In this document: in pieces, positions 28,513 to 38,533 of the stretch | How the letters are laid out: each line of letters begins with the position of its first letter | Numbering within the stretch: the stretch's first letter is position 1 | Made by a program: the position numbers and the translations under genes | Assembly (NCBI RefSeq): GCF_030409325.1 | Contig: NZ_JAUFPR010000002.1 | Location: 62,001-126,000 of the forward strand | Direction: 5' to 3' | DNA: 64,000 nt | Origin: Mucilaginibacter aquaedulcis | Lineage (GTDB): Bacteria > Bacteroidota > Bacteroidia > Sphingobacteriales > Sphingobacteriaceae | Notes under the pieces: generated by a model | Seen by the model: only the letters and a program-made list of their open reading frames with translations | Told to the model about the DNA's origin: nothing | Database searches by the model: none

Positions 28513-29544
28513 TCAATGATCATCTGCAATTTGGCCGGGTGCTTTTTTCTTAAAGCTGTAGTATAAATAGCCCAAGGCCGGGAGTATAAATAAACTACCC
28601 ACCAGTAAGCCTATACCCAGATCGTCAATGGATTTTCCTGTAGCATGATCTGTAAGCAGCGACATGGAACTACCATCCTTAAATATTACAAATCTCGGGA
28701 AACGGGTATGCCCAACCGAAATCAGGATCATACTTACCTGGAAAGCGGCCAGCACCCTGATCCACTGCTTGTTTTTTGAATCGGAGATAATGAACCACAG
28801 CAATACAAGCGATAACGTGGCTGCTATTACAGCCGCTAAACTTATCATATTGCCAAAGATCCAATTAGCTAAATGAACCTTTTCAATACCAGAGGCCACA
28901 AATACCAATGCGCCTAATATTACGGCTGCAATGTTCATGGCTTTAGCCTTTCTTATAAACCGTTTAACGTCATAAACTTCAGGGCATTCGCCAACAAGGT
29001 AAATGGCTGCCAGGAAACCACAAAGCGCCACAGTAAAAAGCCCTACTGATACCGAAAACCAGTTTAGCCAGCTAAATATATAGGCATCGGCAAAGTTCCT
29101 GGCGTTAGGGTCTATCTGCCCGGACAAGGCGCTGCCTGCTATAATACCCAGGAACATGGGTGTAACAAAGCTCGAATAAACAAACATGTGGTTATAAAAT
29201 CCTTGCGTTTTTTCGTCTTTAATAGCATCATAATTACGGAAAGCGAAGGCAGTTCCCCGGGCAATGATACCCATCAGCATAATCAGGAGAGGGATATGCA
29301 GGTAAATACACATTTCGCTATAAATAGTAGGGAATCCCACAAACAAAATAACCACTGTAATAATAAGCCACATATGATTGGCCTCCCATATTGGGCCAAT
29401 GGCCTGGTAGCTTGTTTTACGTGTACGGTGTTTGTTATCGGTACTGGTAAAAAGCTCGATAATACCCGCGCCAAAATCGGCACCGCCCAGCAGGAAATAG
29501 AGTGTAATGGCTGCAAATAAGAACAGGATAACAACGTATAACAT
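28513..29544 (-). CDS. cydB: Cytochrome bd ubiquinol oxidase subunit II
   Basis: Integral membrane subunit (343 residues) of the high-affinity terminal oxidase. The N-terminus has the CydB pattern LGGADFGAGIIEL, followed by KTSYQAIGPIWEANHMWLI and the segment FVYSSFVTPMFLGI. About eight to nine hydrophobic segments are visible. It follows cydA by 11 bp in the same operon. No CydX-like small subunit is evident after it. Confidence 0.93.
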   Translation of the reverse strand: MLYVVILFLFAAITLYFLLGGADFGAGIIELFTSTDNKHRTRKTSYQAIGPIWEANHMWLIITVVILFVGFPTIYSEMCIYLHIPLLIMLMGIIARGTAFAFRNYDAIKDEKTQGFYNHMFVYSSFVTPMFLGIIAGSALSGQIDPNARNFADAYIFSWLNWFSVSVGLFTVALCGFLAAIYLVGECPEVYDVKRFIRKAKAMNIAAVILGALVFVASGIEKVHLANWIFGNMISLAAVIAATLSLVLLWFIISDSKNKQWIRVLAAFQVSMILISVGHTRFPRFVIFKDGSSMSLLTDHATGKSIDDLGIGLLVGSLFILPALGYLYYSFKKKAPGQIADDH

Positions 29545-29555
29545 AACTGTATGGG

Positions 29556-30863
29556 TTAACGGTCGTACAATTTAGGTACCATTTGTATCTGCCTCTTTAA
29601 AAGGAAAATAACAAAGATACTCAGCGTAAAATAAATGAAAGTAAACAGGTAAAATGAGTACTGGATACCCGGCATTGGCGTAACCGCCTCACTGGTACGC
29701 ATTACACCTTGAATTATCCAGGGTTGGCGGCCAACTTCGGTCACCGTCCAGCCAGCTTCCAATGCTATAAAGCCTGCAGGGGTGACGTAAATAAACATTT
29801 TCAGGAACCAACCCTTGTCAAACCAGCTTTTCTTTTTCCACAAGGCAACGAAGTATAACACACCAATGAGCATCATCAGCATACCAAAGCCCACCATAAT
29901 TTGAAAGGCATAATGTGTAACAGCAACAGGAGGCTGATCTTTAAATGGTATCTTATCAAGCCCGTTCACCTGTTGTTTAAAGTTATCATGTACCAGGAAA
30001 CTGAGCAGACCGGGTATCTCCAAACCATAATTTACCCTTTTTGCAACAGTATCCGGAATACCACCAATAACAAGAGGCGAATAAGGTTGAGTGTGGAAAT
30101 AGGCCTCCATGGCGGCTAACTTAGCTGGCTGCCTTTTGGCCGCACCTTTAGCAGAAATGTCGCCGCTGAAGGGTTGCAGAATAGCTGCTGCCGCGCCAAA
30201 AATGATGGCGATCTTAAATGCCTTGCTGTGAAAATGCACATTGCGATTACGATAAATCATCAAGGCATGTATGCCCGCTACAGCGAAACCAGTTGCCGAA
30301 AATGCCGCTATGGTCATGTGCAGCGATTCGGAAAACCAGGCCTCATTGAACATGGCCTTTAATGGATCAATATTGAGGTATTTACCGTTAACAAAATCAA
30401 AACCTGAAGGGCTGTTCATCCATGAATTGGCCGATACCACCAATATACCCGAAGCAATACCGCTGATGCCCACTACAATACCTGTAACCCAATGGAACCA
30501 GGTGTTTAACCTGTTCCAGCCGTAAAGGAAAAAACCGAGGGCTATTGCTTCAATAAAAAAGGCCACGCCCTCTAACGAAAACGGCATACCAAATATAGGG
30601 CCCGCGTGTTTCATAAAGCCTGGCCAGAGCAGGCCCAGCTCAAAAGATAACATAGTGCCAGAAACGGCTCCCGTAGCGAAAAATATTGCCACTCCTTTAC
30701 TCCAGGCTATCGTGATGTTTTTGTAAACCGGATCTTTAGTTTTTATCCATTTATAGTGCGATATGGCCATAAAAACCGGCATCACCATGCCAATGCAGGA
30801 GTAGATGATATGAAAACCTAATGATAAGGCCATTTGCGACCTTGCTGCAATAAAATCATCCAT
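29556..30863 (-). CDS. cydA: Cytochrome bd ubiquinol oxidase subunit I
   Basis: Heme-bearing subunit (435 residues) that oxidises quinol and reduces oxygen to water. It has an N-terminal heme-ligand candidate H18 (LGFHIIYS), the second-helix GTMLSFELGLLWPGF, a conserved ESLHMTIAAFSATGFA, and the C-terminal EVGRQPWIIQGVMRT. The periplasmic Q-loop region is short compared with the 520-residue enterobacterial form, so this is the short-Q-loop type. It is the first gene of cydAB. Confidence 0.94.
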   Translation of the reverse strand: MDDFIAARSQMALSLGFHIIYSCIGMVMPVFMAISHYKWIKTKDPVYKNITIAWSKGVAIFFATGAVSGTMLSFELGLLWPGFMKHAGPIFGMPFSLEGVAFFIEAIALGFFLYGWNRLNTWFHWVTGIVVGISGIASGILVVSANSWMNSPSGFDFVNGKYLNIDPLKAMFNEAWFSESLHMTIAAFSATGFAVAGIHALMIYRNRNVHFHSKAFKIAIIFGAAAAILQPFSGDISAKGAAKRQPAKLAAMEAYFHTQPYSPLVIGGIPDTVAKRVNYGLEIPGLLSFLVHDNFKQQVNGLDKIPFKDQPPVAVTHYAFQIMVGFGMLMMLIGVLYFVALWKKKSWFDKGWFLKMFIYVTPAGFIALEAGWTVTEVGRQPWIIQGVMRTSEAVTPMPGIQYSFYLFTFIYFTLSIFVIFLLKRQIQMVPKLYDR

Positions 30864-31180
30864 ATTTCTTGTAATAAATAATGGTTGAATTTAAAGCTTA
30901 ATGTAACAAAAATGATAAGATTTGCTAATTGATATTAAATATAAAATATACTTTTTAGGTGTAATCAGTTGTATTTGTTGAGAAGATTTAGTAAAAATCA
31001 AGATTTATACTGCTCTGCAATTGAGTAAAAATTAAAAGTGGGTGTCATTTCGATAGAGCATGGTGGGAATGTGAGTTGAGCGAAAGAGAAATCTTGTACA
31101 GCATGCCAGTGGGTCTGCTGATTATATAAGATTTCTCCCCGTTCCTCGTTCGAAATGACAATGGTCGTTCGGTTTACTTC
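30864..31180. other. cydAB upstream region with palindromic repeat
   Basis: 317 bp. The first 150 bp, AT-rich, would hold the cydA promoter on the minus strand. The rest is the 116-bp repeat listed separately and the 3' flank of the LacI gene. There is no supportable open reading frame. Confidence 0.4.
31044..31159. repeat. Inverted repeat, GTCATTTCGA family copy 1
   Basis: It starts GTCATTTCGA and ends TCGAAATGAC; inner arms AGAAATCTT and AAGATTTCT form a second stem. The same pattern recurs at 45764-45847. It lies between cydA and the LacI gene. Confidence 0.75.
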
Positions 31181-32206
31181 TTACTTACGTTTTGTCGATC
31201 CCCGGATAATCAGTTCAGGTTTAATACTGATGATCTTGGGTTTGGTAGTATCTGTATTGCCAATTTCCTGGAAAAATAAATTGGCGACTGTGTTACCCAT
31301 ATAGACACTAAACTGATCGATCGTAGTAATTGAGGGACTGGTGATCTCCGAAAAACTCTCATTGGCATAACCGCAAATGCCCAGCTCAGATGGTACCTTG
31401 ATCCCCATTAGGTTAGCTACTTCCAATACGCCAAGCGCCGAAAAATCAGAGGTAGATGCAAATATGGCATCAGGAGGATGGGGCAGGCTCAGTAATTTGC
31501 GGGTGCCTTCGGCACCCAGTTCTTTGGTCCAGGCGTTCTCAACTATCAGCTCTTCAACCACCGGCACATTATAAAGTTGAAGCGCTTTTAAATATCCTTC
31601 TTTACGTTGTTTAAAAATGCTGAGGTTCTGCGGTCCCTCAAGCAGGCCTATGCGCTTATAACCTCCTTCAATCAGGTGCGATACGGCCTCAAATGAAGCC
31701 TGCACATTATCATTGATCACTTTAAGCGTTTCCAGTTCTTCGGCCACACGGTCAAACTGAATAAGCTGTATGCCATGGTCAAGCACATTTTGAAGGTGCT
31801 GGTAGTCATAACTATCGGCCGATACGGATATCACAATACAATCTACATGTTGATTAATAAGCGTATTAACACATTGGATCTCTTTTTCATGATCCTCGCC
31901 CGATTGGCAAATGATCAGGTTGTAACCCTTTTGATAGGTCATTTCCTCAATACCGGCAATCACGTTTGAAAAAAAGTTCTGATTAATACGCGGCACAACC
32001 ACACCAATGGTTTTTGACTGGCCCTTGCGCAGGTTGGATGCCAGTATATTACGTTTATAGTTAAGCTCATCAGCAGTTTTCATGATGAGCTCCTTGGTTT
32101 TTTCGTTCACCTGACTGCTGTTATTCAGCGCTCTTGATACCGAAGACGCAGTTATGCCCAGTTTGGCAGCAATGTCATATATGGTGGTGCGTTTTACTTT
32201 TTTCAT
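31181..32206 (-). CDS. LacI family regulator of the xylose/glucuronate cluster
   Basis: A 341-residue LacI-type repressor. The start at MKKVKRTTIYDIAAKLGI places the helix-turn-helix at about residues 7-30 (ITASSVSRALN), followed by the hinge and a PBP-like domain (TIGVVVPRINQNFFSNVIAG, DAIFASTSDFSALGVLEVA). It diverges from xylB, and a PurR/GalR-like palindrome lies in the shared promoter with a second copy before uxuA. This makes it the best candidate regulator of both sugar modules. The inducer, xylose, glucuronate or a derivative, cannot be told from sequence. Confidence 0.9.
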   Translation of the reverse strand: MKKVKRTTIYDIAAKLGITASSVSRALNNSSQVNEKTKELIMKTADELNYKRNILASNLRKGQSKTIGVVVPRINQNFFSNVIAGIEEMTYQKGYNLIICQSGEDHEKEIQCVNTLINQHVDCIVISVSADSYDYQHLQNVLDHGIQLIQFDRVAEELETLKVINDNVQASFEAVSHLIEGGYKRIGLLEGPQNLSIFKQRKEGYLKALQLYNVPVVEELIVENAWTKELGAEGTRKLLSLPHPPDAIFASTSDFSALGVLEVANLMGIKVPSELGICGYANESFSEITSPSITTIDQFSVYMGNTVANLFFQEIGNTDTTKPKIISIKPELIIRGSTKRK

Positions 32207-32235
32207 TATAAAATGCAAGTTGGAAAAAATATTTT

Positions 32236-32251
32236 ACGCAATCGATTGTAA
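32236..32251. promoter_or_regulatory. Candidate LacI operator upstream of xylB
   Basis: ACGCAATCGATTGTAA, with a perfect core palindrome CAATCGATTG. It matches 13 of 16 bases of the ideal palindrome ACGCAATCGATTGCGT, the layout of PurR/GalR-type sites with a central CG. It lies 85 bp before xylB and 30 bp from the LacI start. Confidence 0.6.
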
Positions 32252-32336
32252 TTTTAAATATTTATTTAATTTCGTTTCGTTAAGTTACCAAAAAATAAAC
32301 ACACCTTTTTATTCACGTATAATCTACCTCAATAAT

Positions 32337-33821
32337 ATGCTGCTATTAGGCATTGATATAGGCACATCATCTGTAAAAGTTGGCATTGTTGACGCCGATA
32401 CTCAGCAAATAATTGCTTCGGCACAATATCCTGATGAAGAATCGCCTATCAAGGCCTTGCATCCCGGATGGGCAGAACAATCACCCCTGATGTGGTGGGA
32501 ACAAACTCAGCAGGCGCTGGCCCGTTGTCATGCCCAAAAAACTTATGACCCTGCCGATATTGCCGCTATAGGTATAGCCTACCAGATGCATGGTCTTGTT
32601 TTAGTTGATAAAGACCAAAACGTACTGCGCGATAGTATTATCTGGTGCGATAGCCGGGCGGTTGAAATTGGCGATAAAGCATTTGAAGTCATAGGCGAAG
32701 AGCATTGTTTGTCGCACTTGTTAAACTCACCAGGTAATTTTACCGCCGCTAAACTGGCCTGGGTAAAGGAGAACGAACCTGCGGTATACAACAAGATAGA
32801 TAAAATTATGCTGCCCGGCGATTATATTGCCATGAAACTTACCGGAGAGATCACTACTTCGGTTTCGGCACTTTCAGAAGGGGTTTTCTTTGATTTTAAA
32901 ACAAATGGTATCTCTAAAGATATCGTCGATTATTTTGGTTTTGATGAGAGCCTGTTCCCGGTTATTAACCCTGTATTTTCGTCGCACGGAACTTTACTGG
33001 CTTCAGTTGCCGAAATGCTGGGCCTTAAAGCAGGTATCCCGGTAACCTATAAATCGGGCGATCAGCCGAACAACGCGCTTTCACTAAACGTACTTAATCC
33101 GGGAGAAGTAGCTGCCACGGCAGGTACTTCAGGTGTAATTTATGGCGTGAGCGATCAGCTTACCTATGATCAGCAATCACGTATTAACACATTTGCCCAC
33201 GTTAATTACACCGAACAACAAAAGCGTTTAGGCGTGCTGCTGTGTATTAACGGCACAGGTAGCTTATACCGCTGGGCCAAATACAATTTTGGTGCTGGCT
33301 TAAGCTATACCCAAATGAACAATGAGGCTAAAAAGGCTCCATTAGGCAGTGAAGGTTTGCAGATATTGCCTTTTGGCAATGGTGCCGAACGCATGTTAAA
33401 CAACAAACAGGTAGGTGCCCACATCCAAAACATCGACCTGAATCTGCACACCCAGGCACATGTTTTCAGGGCGGTACAGGAAGGGATAGCCAGTGCCTTC
33501 CGTTACGGACTGGATATTATGCGCAGCAATGGTATGAACCCAACTGTGATCCGTGCCGGAAAAAGCAACCTGTTCCTGAGCGAATTGTTTACCGAAACCT
33601 TTGTAAACGCCACCGGCGTACCCGTTGAGCTTTATAATAACGATGGCAGTGTAGGTGCTGCTTTAGGTGCAGGTATTGGTGCTGGCATATTTAAATCGCC
33701 TGCCGAGGCATTCAGTAATACCAGGGCTATCCAATTGGTGGAGCCTTCAGGAAAACAATTTGAACCCATATACCAGGGATGGAAAGAGCTTTTAAACTTA
33801 AAGCTAAAGGCAGAAAGCTAA
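32337..33821 (+). CDS. xylB: Xylulokinase
   Basis: Phosphorylates D-xylulose to xylulose 5-phosphate for the pentose phosphate pathway. A 494-residue FGGY kinase; the start at MLLLGIDIGTSSVKVGI is chosen because it begins the ATPase fold, whereas a longer frame reaches into the LacI gene. The xylulokinase-specific MHG (84-86, YQMHGLVLV) and the second FGGY-type region (NVLNPGEVAATAGTSGVIYG) are present. It is first in the cluster, followed by xylA 72 bp later. Confidence 0.93.
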   Translation: MLLLGIDIGTSSVKVGIVDADTQQIIASAQYPDEESPIKALHPGWAEQSPLMWWEQTQQALARCHAQKTYDPADIAAIGIAYQMHGLVLVDKDQNVLRDSIIWCDSRAVEIGDKAFEVIGEEHCLSHLLNSPGNFTAAKLAWVKENEPAVYNKIDKIMLPGDYIAMKLTGEITTSVSALSEGVFFDFKTNGISKDIVDYFGFDESLFPVINPVFSSHGTLLASVAEMLGLKAGIPVTYKSGDQPNNALSLNVLNPGEVAATAGTSGVIYGVSDQLTYDQQSRINTFAHVNYTEQQKRLGVLLCINGTGSLYRWAKYNFGAGLSYTQMNNEAKKAPLGSEGLQILPFGNGAERMLNNKQVGAHIQNIDLNLHTQAHVFRAVQEGIASAFRYGLDIMRSNGMNPTVIRAGKSNLFLSELFTETFVNATGVPVELYNNDGSVGAALGAGIGAGIFKSPAEAFSNTRAIQLVEPSGKQFEPIYQGWKELLNLKLKAES

Positions 33822-33893
33822 AAGCACGAAACAAGTAATCAAAATCATTTAAATACTCATTACTCACAACTTATAACTAAAAATTAATATACC

Positions 33894-35222
33894 ATGAGCA
33901 TTGTAACCGGAGAAAAACAATTTTTTAAAGAAATAGGGCAGATCAAGTACGAAGGACCGGAGTCTGATAATCCGCTGGCTTTCAGGTGGTACGATGCCGA
34001 TAGAGTAGTGGCTGGCAAAAGCATGAAAGATCATTTACGTTTTGCGGGCGCTTACTGGCACTCGTTCTGCGGTAACGGTGCCGATCCGTTTGGAGAGGCT
34101 ACCCATATTTTCCCATGGAATGAAAAAACCGACGCCATTGAACGTGCCAAAGATAAAATGGATGCCGCGTTTGAGTTTTTAACCAAAATGAACCTGCCAT
34201 ACTACTGCTTTCATGATGTGGATGTGGTTGATTATACTAATGATGTAAATGAGAACGACAGGCGTTTACAGGCTTTGGTTGAATATGCTAAACAAAAACA
34301 AGCTGCAAGCGGTGTAAAATTGCTTTGGGGTACTTCAAATCTGTTCAGCAGCCGCAGGTATATGAATGGCGCGGCAACCAATCCCGATTTTCATGTATTG
34401 GCCCATGCGGGCGCACAGGTTAAAGCTGCTATCGATGCAACCATTGCATTAGGCGGCGAAAATTACGTTTTCTGGGGTGGCCGTGAAGGTTACATGAGCC
34501 TGCTTAACACTGATATGAAACGTGAGCAGGAACATTTTGCCCGTTTTTTACATACCGCTAAAGATTATGCCCGCAAACAAGGTTTTAAAGGTACATTCTT
34601 TATTGAGCCAAAACCATGTGAGCCAACCAAACACCAGTATGATTATGATGCAGCCACAGTGCTGGGCTTTTTGCAGAAATATGATTTGCTGAACGATTTT
34701 AAACTGAACCTGGAGGTTAACCATGCTACTCTGGCCGGTCATACCTTCCAGCATGAGTTGCAGGTAGCTGCCGATGCCGGTTTATTAGGTTCAATAGATG
34801 CTAACCGCGGTGATGTGCAAAATGGTTGGGATACGGATCAGTTCCCGAATGATATCAATGAAATTACCGAATCGATGTTGATCATATTAGAGGCAGGCGG
34901 TTTCCAGGGCGGCGGTATAAACTTTGATGCCAAAATACGCCGTAACTCAACAGACCCGGCAGATCTGTTTTACGCCCACATTGGCGGTATGGATATTTTT
35001 GCGCGTGCATTGGTAATTGCCGATAATATCCTCCAAAAATCAGATTATAAAAAGATAAGAAGCGAAAGATATGCCTCTTTCGACTCGGGTTCAGGTAAAG
35101 ATTTTGAAACAGGTAAGCTTTCGTTAGAAGATTTGCGTAACTATGCGATAGCTAATGGCGAGCCTAAAGCCATTAGTGGTAAACAAGAATATTTAGAAAA
35201 TTTGATAAATCGCTATATATAG
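33894..35222 (+). CDS. xylA: Xylose isomerase
   Basis: Interconverts D-xylose and D-xylulose in the cytoplasm. The 442-residue protein shows the metal and catalytic segments of group II xylose isomerases: [56 protein letters not shown] and SIDANRGD. The start ATG is well placed. It sits between xylB and a sodium/sugar symporter, completing a xylose uptake and entry route. Confidence 0.96.
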   Translation: MSIVTGEKQFFKEIGQIKYEGPESDNPLAFRWYDADRVVAGKSMKDHLRFAGAYWHSFCGNGADPFGEATHIFPWNEKTDAIERAKDKMDAAFEFLTKMNLPYYCFHDVDVVDYTNDVNENDRRLQALVEYAKQKQAASGVKLLWGTSNLFSSRRYMNGAATNPDFHVLAHAGAQVKAAIDATIALGGENYVFWGGREGYMSLLNTDMKREQEHFARFLHTAKDYARKQGFKGTFFIEPKPCEPTKHQYDYDAATVLGFLQKYDLLNDFKLNLEVNHATLAGHTFQHELQVAADAGLLGSIDANRGDVQNGWDTDQFPNDINEITESMLIILEAGGFQGGGINFDAKIRRNSTDPADLFYAHIGGMDIFARALVIADNILQKSDYKKIRSERYASFDSGSGKDFETGKLSLEDLRNYAIANGEPKAISGKQEYLENLINRYI

Positions 35223-35268
35223 TTTATAATTGTCAATCTAACATATTAAACCAATCTAACCAAAACCA

Positions 35269-36975
35269 ATGAATCTGAAAACCCTATCGTATGGCGATTA
35301 TGCTGTATTCTTGATCTACTTTGTATTAGTTTCCAGCTATGGCTGGTGGGTATATAAGCGTAAGCACAACGCCGATGCCACTTCAAAGGACTATTTTTTG
35401 GCCGAAGGTTCATTAACCTGGTGGGCTATCGGAGCATCACTGATCGCATCAAATATATCTGCAGAGCAGTTTATCGGAACCAGCGGATCTGCATTCAAGA
35501 TGGGGTTAGCCATATCTACCTACGAGTGGATGGCGGCTATCACACTGATCATTGTGGCGGTATTTTTTATCCCGGTATATCTTAAAAATAAGATATTCAC
35601 CATGCCGCAGTTTTTGCACCAGCGCTATAACGGCACGGTAGCCATGATCATGGCTATTTTCTGGCTGTTGCTGTACATTGTGGTTAACCTGATGTCTATC
35701 CTGTACCTGGGTGCCTTGGCTATCAGTGGTATATCTGGTTTGGATATTCACCTGTGTATCTGGTTGCTGGCTATATTCTCCATTGTAATTACACTGGGTG
35801 GTATGAAGGTTATCGGTTATACCGACGTTATACAGGTTGCGGTGCTTATTTTAGGTGGTTTAATGGCTACTTACCTTGCACTTACACTTTTAAGCGAAAA
35901 AGCAGGAACAACTGGCTTATTAAATGGCTTCAAAATTCTGCACTCAGAGGCTACGGATCACTTCCACATGATCTTTAGGAAGGATAACCCTAACTACATG
36001 GACTTACCGGGTTTAACGGTTTTAATTGGAGGTATGTGGATTACTAACCTGAACTATTGGGGTTGTAACCAATACATTACGCAGCGTGCCTTAGGTGCAA
36101 ACCTAAAAACCGCCCGTGGTGGTATCCTGTTTGCAGCTTTTCTGAAACTGTTGATGCCGGTTATTGTGGTATTGCCAGGTATAGCTGCTTATTTGCTTTA
36201 TCAAAAAGGTATGTTCCACCAGGAAATGATGAGCTCATCGGGTGTGTTAGATCCTAATAAGGCTTATCCATCATTATTAAACTTACTTCCTTCAGGCTTA
36301 AAAGGTCTATCGTTTGCTGCTTTAACAGCAGCTATCGTGGCTTCATTGGCCGGTAAGGCAAACAGTATTGCTACCATCTTTACTTTAGATATCTACAAAA
36401 AAGCTATTAATCCGGGTGCTACCGATAAAAAACTGGTTAACCTGGGTAAATGGTCGGTAGTAGTAGCTATGGTATTGGGTATAGTATTATCTGAGTTGAT
36501 AGGTAAAACATTGATGGGCGAGGGTAAACAAGGCTTCCAATATATCCAGGAGTATACAGGCTTTGTATCGCCGGGTATATTTGCCATGTTTATTTTAGGG
36601 TTCTTCTGGAAAAAGGCCACTTCAAATGCTGCTTTATTTGCTACAATTGGCGGGTTCGTATTCTCCTGTTTCTTTAAGCTGCTGCCACGTTTTGCCGATC
36701 TGAGCTTCCTGTCGCCTTACGGTTTCTCGAAACTGGCTTTGCAGGATGATAAAGTAACACAGCTTTACGAAATACCTTTCCTTGACCGTATGGGTTTTGT
36801 ATTCATCATTTGTGTGGTGGGTATGTACATCATATCTAAAATAGATGCGGCCAGAGGGGTAACTACCAATGGTTTGGAAATTGATGCTTCAATGTTTAAA
36901 ACATCAAGAGCGTTTACCGCCGGTGCTTTAATAGTTACCGGTATTGTGGTTGCGCTTTATTCTATCTTCTGGTAG
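35269..36975 (+). CDS. Sodium/solute symporter family sugar transporter (probable xylose)
   Basis: A 568-residue integral membrane protein of the SSS/SGLT family with about 14 hydrophobic helices. Family landmarks include YFLAEGSLTWWAIGASLIAS followed by NISAEQFIGTSGSAF, the region NYWGCNQYITQRALGA, and SFAALTAAIVASLAGKANS before the sodium-site helix. It is placed 46 bp after xylA and before a strong terminator, so xylose is the likely substrate; glucose or other sugars cannot be excluded. Confidence 0.88.
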   Translation: MNLKTLSYGDYAVFLIYFVLVSSYGWWVYKRKHNADATSKDYFLAEGSLTWWAIGASLIASNISAEQFIGTSGSAFKMGLAISTYEWMAAITLIIVAVFFIPVYLKNKIFTMPQFLHQRYNGTVAMIMAIFWLLLYIVVNLMSILYLGALAISGISGLDIHLCIWLLAIFSIVITLGGMKVIGYTDVIQVAVLILGGLMATYLALTLLSEKAGTTGLLNGFKILHSEATDHFHMIFRKDNPNYMDLPGLTVLIGGMWITNLNYWGCNQYITQRALGANLKTARGGILFAAFLKLLMPVIVVLPGIAAYLLYQKGMFHQEMMSSSGVLDPNKAYPSLLNLLPSGLKGLSFAALTAAIVASLAGKANSIATIFTLDIYKKAINPGATDKKLVNLGKWSVVVAMVLGIVLSELIGKTLMGEGKQGFQYIQEYTGFVSPGIFAMFILGFFWKKATSNAALFATIGGFVFSCFFKLLPRFADLSFLSPYGFSKLALQDDKVTQLYEIPFLDRMGFVFIICVVGMYIISKIDAARGVTTNGLEIDASMFKTSRAFTAGALIVTGIVVALYSIFW

Positions 36976-36997
36976 TAGTTAATACATTCAGATATAA

Positions 36998-37035
36998 AAG
37001 AGGGCGGCATATCATGGATGTGCCGCCCTTTTGTT
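36998..37035 (+). terminator. Intrinsic terminator after the xyl operon
   Basis: AGGGCGGCA and TGCCGCCCT arms across an 11-base loop, followed by TTTTGTTT. It separates the xyl genes from the uxu genes and implies a separate promoter for the latter. Confidence 0.8.
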
Positions 37036-37102
37036 TAACAGAATATGTCATTTGCTAAAACGTTATAAATTATATGCCTTAAAGAGAGAGCTTTTTGAAT
37101 AT

Positions 37103-37118
37103 CCGAAAACGATTGCGT
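37103..37118. promoter_or_regulatory. Candidate LacI operator upstream of uxuA
   Basis: CCGAAAACGATTGCGT. It shares the exact 9-mer CGATTGCGT with the xylB operator (reverse complement) and matches the ideal 16-mer ACGCAATCGATTGCGT at 13 positions. It lies 88 bp before uxuA in the post-terminator region where a promoter is expected. Confidence 0.55.
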
Positions 37119-37205
37119 GGATTGTTTTGGCTATCCTTTCTAACTTCTGTAAAATGATATGTAATTTGCGATTCAAACCTATTATACAACAATACCATTT
37201 GATCC

Positions 37206-38402
37206 ATGGTGAATAATTTAGAACAAACATTTCGCTGGTTTGGGCCAACCGATCCGGTTACTCTCACAGCTATCAGGCAAACAGGTGCCACAGGCATTGT
37301 TACATCACTTTACCACATCCCAAGCGGGAAGGTGTGGAGTTTGGATGAAATCAACGAACGGAAAAAAATAATTGAAGATGCAGGCCTTACATGGTCGGTT
37401 GTGGAGAGCGTTAATATTCATGAGAGTATTAAGACCGCTGCGTCCGACAGGGATAAGTACATCGAAAATTATGTAAGCACCCTCAAAAATCTTTCGCTGG
37501 CAGGAATCAACATCGTTTGTTATAATTTTATGCCCGTGCTTGATTGGACGCGCACCGATCTTGATTATCTGCTACCCAATAAAGGAACAGCCCTCAGATA
37601 TGATGCTAACGCGCTGGCCGCGTTTGATCTGTACATACTGGAGCGTGAAGGAGCCGAAAATGATTTTACACCGGCACAGCAACAGGCTGCAAAAAATTAC
37701 CTGGATAATATTACTGCCGAAGAGAAAACGCAGCTCATCAATAACCTGATGGCTGGCCTTCCTGGTACAAACAAAACACTTACCATCGCCGAGTTTAAGG
37801 AGCATTTAAAAAGATATGCCGACACAGATGCAGCGGCTTTGAAAAACAATCTCGGTTATTTCCTGAAAGGGATTATTCCGGGAGCTGAGGCAGCGGGGGT
37901 AAGGATGTGTATCCACCCCGATGATCCGCCGTTCCCGATATTAGGCTTGCCTCGCGTGGTATCAACAGAGCAGGACCTTGCCGATGTGGTTAACTTTAGC
38001 CCATCGCCAAGCAATGGTTTAACTTTTTGCAGCGGCTCGTTAGGAGCAAGGCCGGATAATGACCTGCCTGGTATTGTGGAACGCCTGGGTCAGCACATTC
38101 ATTTCCTGCACCTGCGCAATGTACAGCGTGAGGATGACGGCAGCTTTTTCGAGGCCGAGCATTTGAACGGTAGTACTGATATGTACGCGGTAATGAAAAA
38201 GATTGTTTTAGAACAACAAAAGCGCCATAAAAACGGTCGCCAGGATATTGCCATACCAATGCGCCCGGATCATGGTCATAAACTGTTGGATGATTTTAAC
38301 TATAAAACCTATCACGGTTATTCGGCCATCGGAAGGCTGAAAGGCCTTGCTGAATTGCGTGGCTTAGAAATGGGAGTTAAGAGATCATTATTTGATAAAT
38401 AA
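37206..38402 (+). CDS. uxuA: Mannonate dehydratase
   Basis: Converts D-mannonate to 2-keto-3-deoxygluconate with divalent metal. The 398-residue protein begins FRWFGPTDPVTLTAIRQTGA and keeps the UxuA segments GIVTSLYHIPSGKVW, NIVCYNFMPVLDWTRTDL and VRMCIHPDDPPFPILGLPR, plus the late metal site MRPDHGH. The start is ATG at 37206. It is first gene of the glucuronate module, just downstream of the candidate operator. Confidence 0.95.
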   Translation: MVNNLEQTFRWFGPTDPVTLTAIRQTGATGIVTSLYHIPSGKVWSLDEINERKKIIEDAGLTWSVVESVNIHESIKTAASDRDKYIENYVSTLKNLSLAGINIVCYNFMPVLDWTRTDLDYLLPNKGTALRYDANALAAFDLYILEREGAENDFTPAQQQAAKNYLDNITAEEKTQLINNLMAGLPGTNKTLTIAEFKEHLKRYADTDAAALKNNLGYFLKGIIPGAEAAGVRMCIHPDDPPFPILGLPRVVSTEQDLADVVNFSPSPSNGLTFCSGSLGARPDNDLPGIVERLGQHIHFLHLRNVQREDDGSFFEAEHLNGSTDMYAVMKKIVLEQQKRHKNGRQDIAIPMRPDHGHKLLDDFNYKTYHGYSAIGRLKGLAELRGLEMGVKRSLFDK

Positions 38403-38411
38403 TATGAACCT

Positions 38412-38492
38412 TGACTAAGTCCTCTCCAAAGGAGCAGACTTGAAAGGGAAGTTTAGAACCCTCTCCTTTAGAGAGGGCAGGGAGAGGTTCCC
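38412..38492. repeat. Intra-operon repeat, CCTCTCCAAAGGAG family copy 1
   Basis: Between uxuA and uxaC. It starts CCTCTCCAAAGGAG and includes the hairpin CCCTCTC-CTTTA-GAGAGGG at 38459-38477. It is related to 61381-61462 and, more loosely, to 25495-25560. Its place inside an apparent operon could affect mRNA processing or read-through. Confidence 0.65.
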
Positions 38493-38533
38493 AAATATTA
38501 AAGAAAAAAATACATTTTACCTGCATAAGCACA

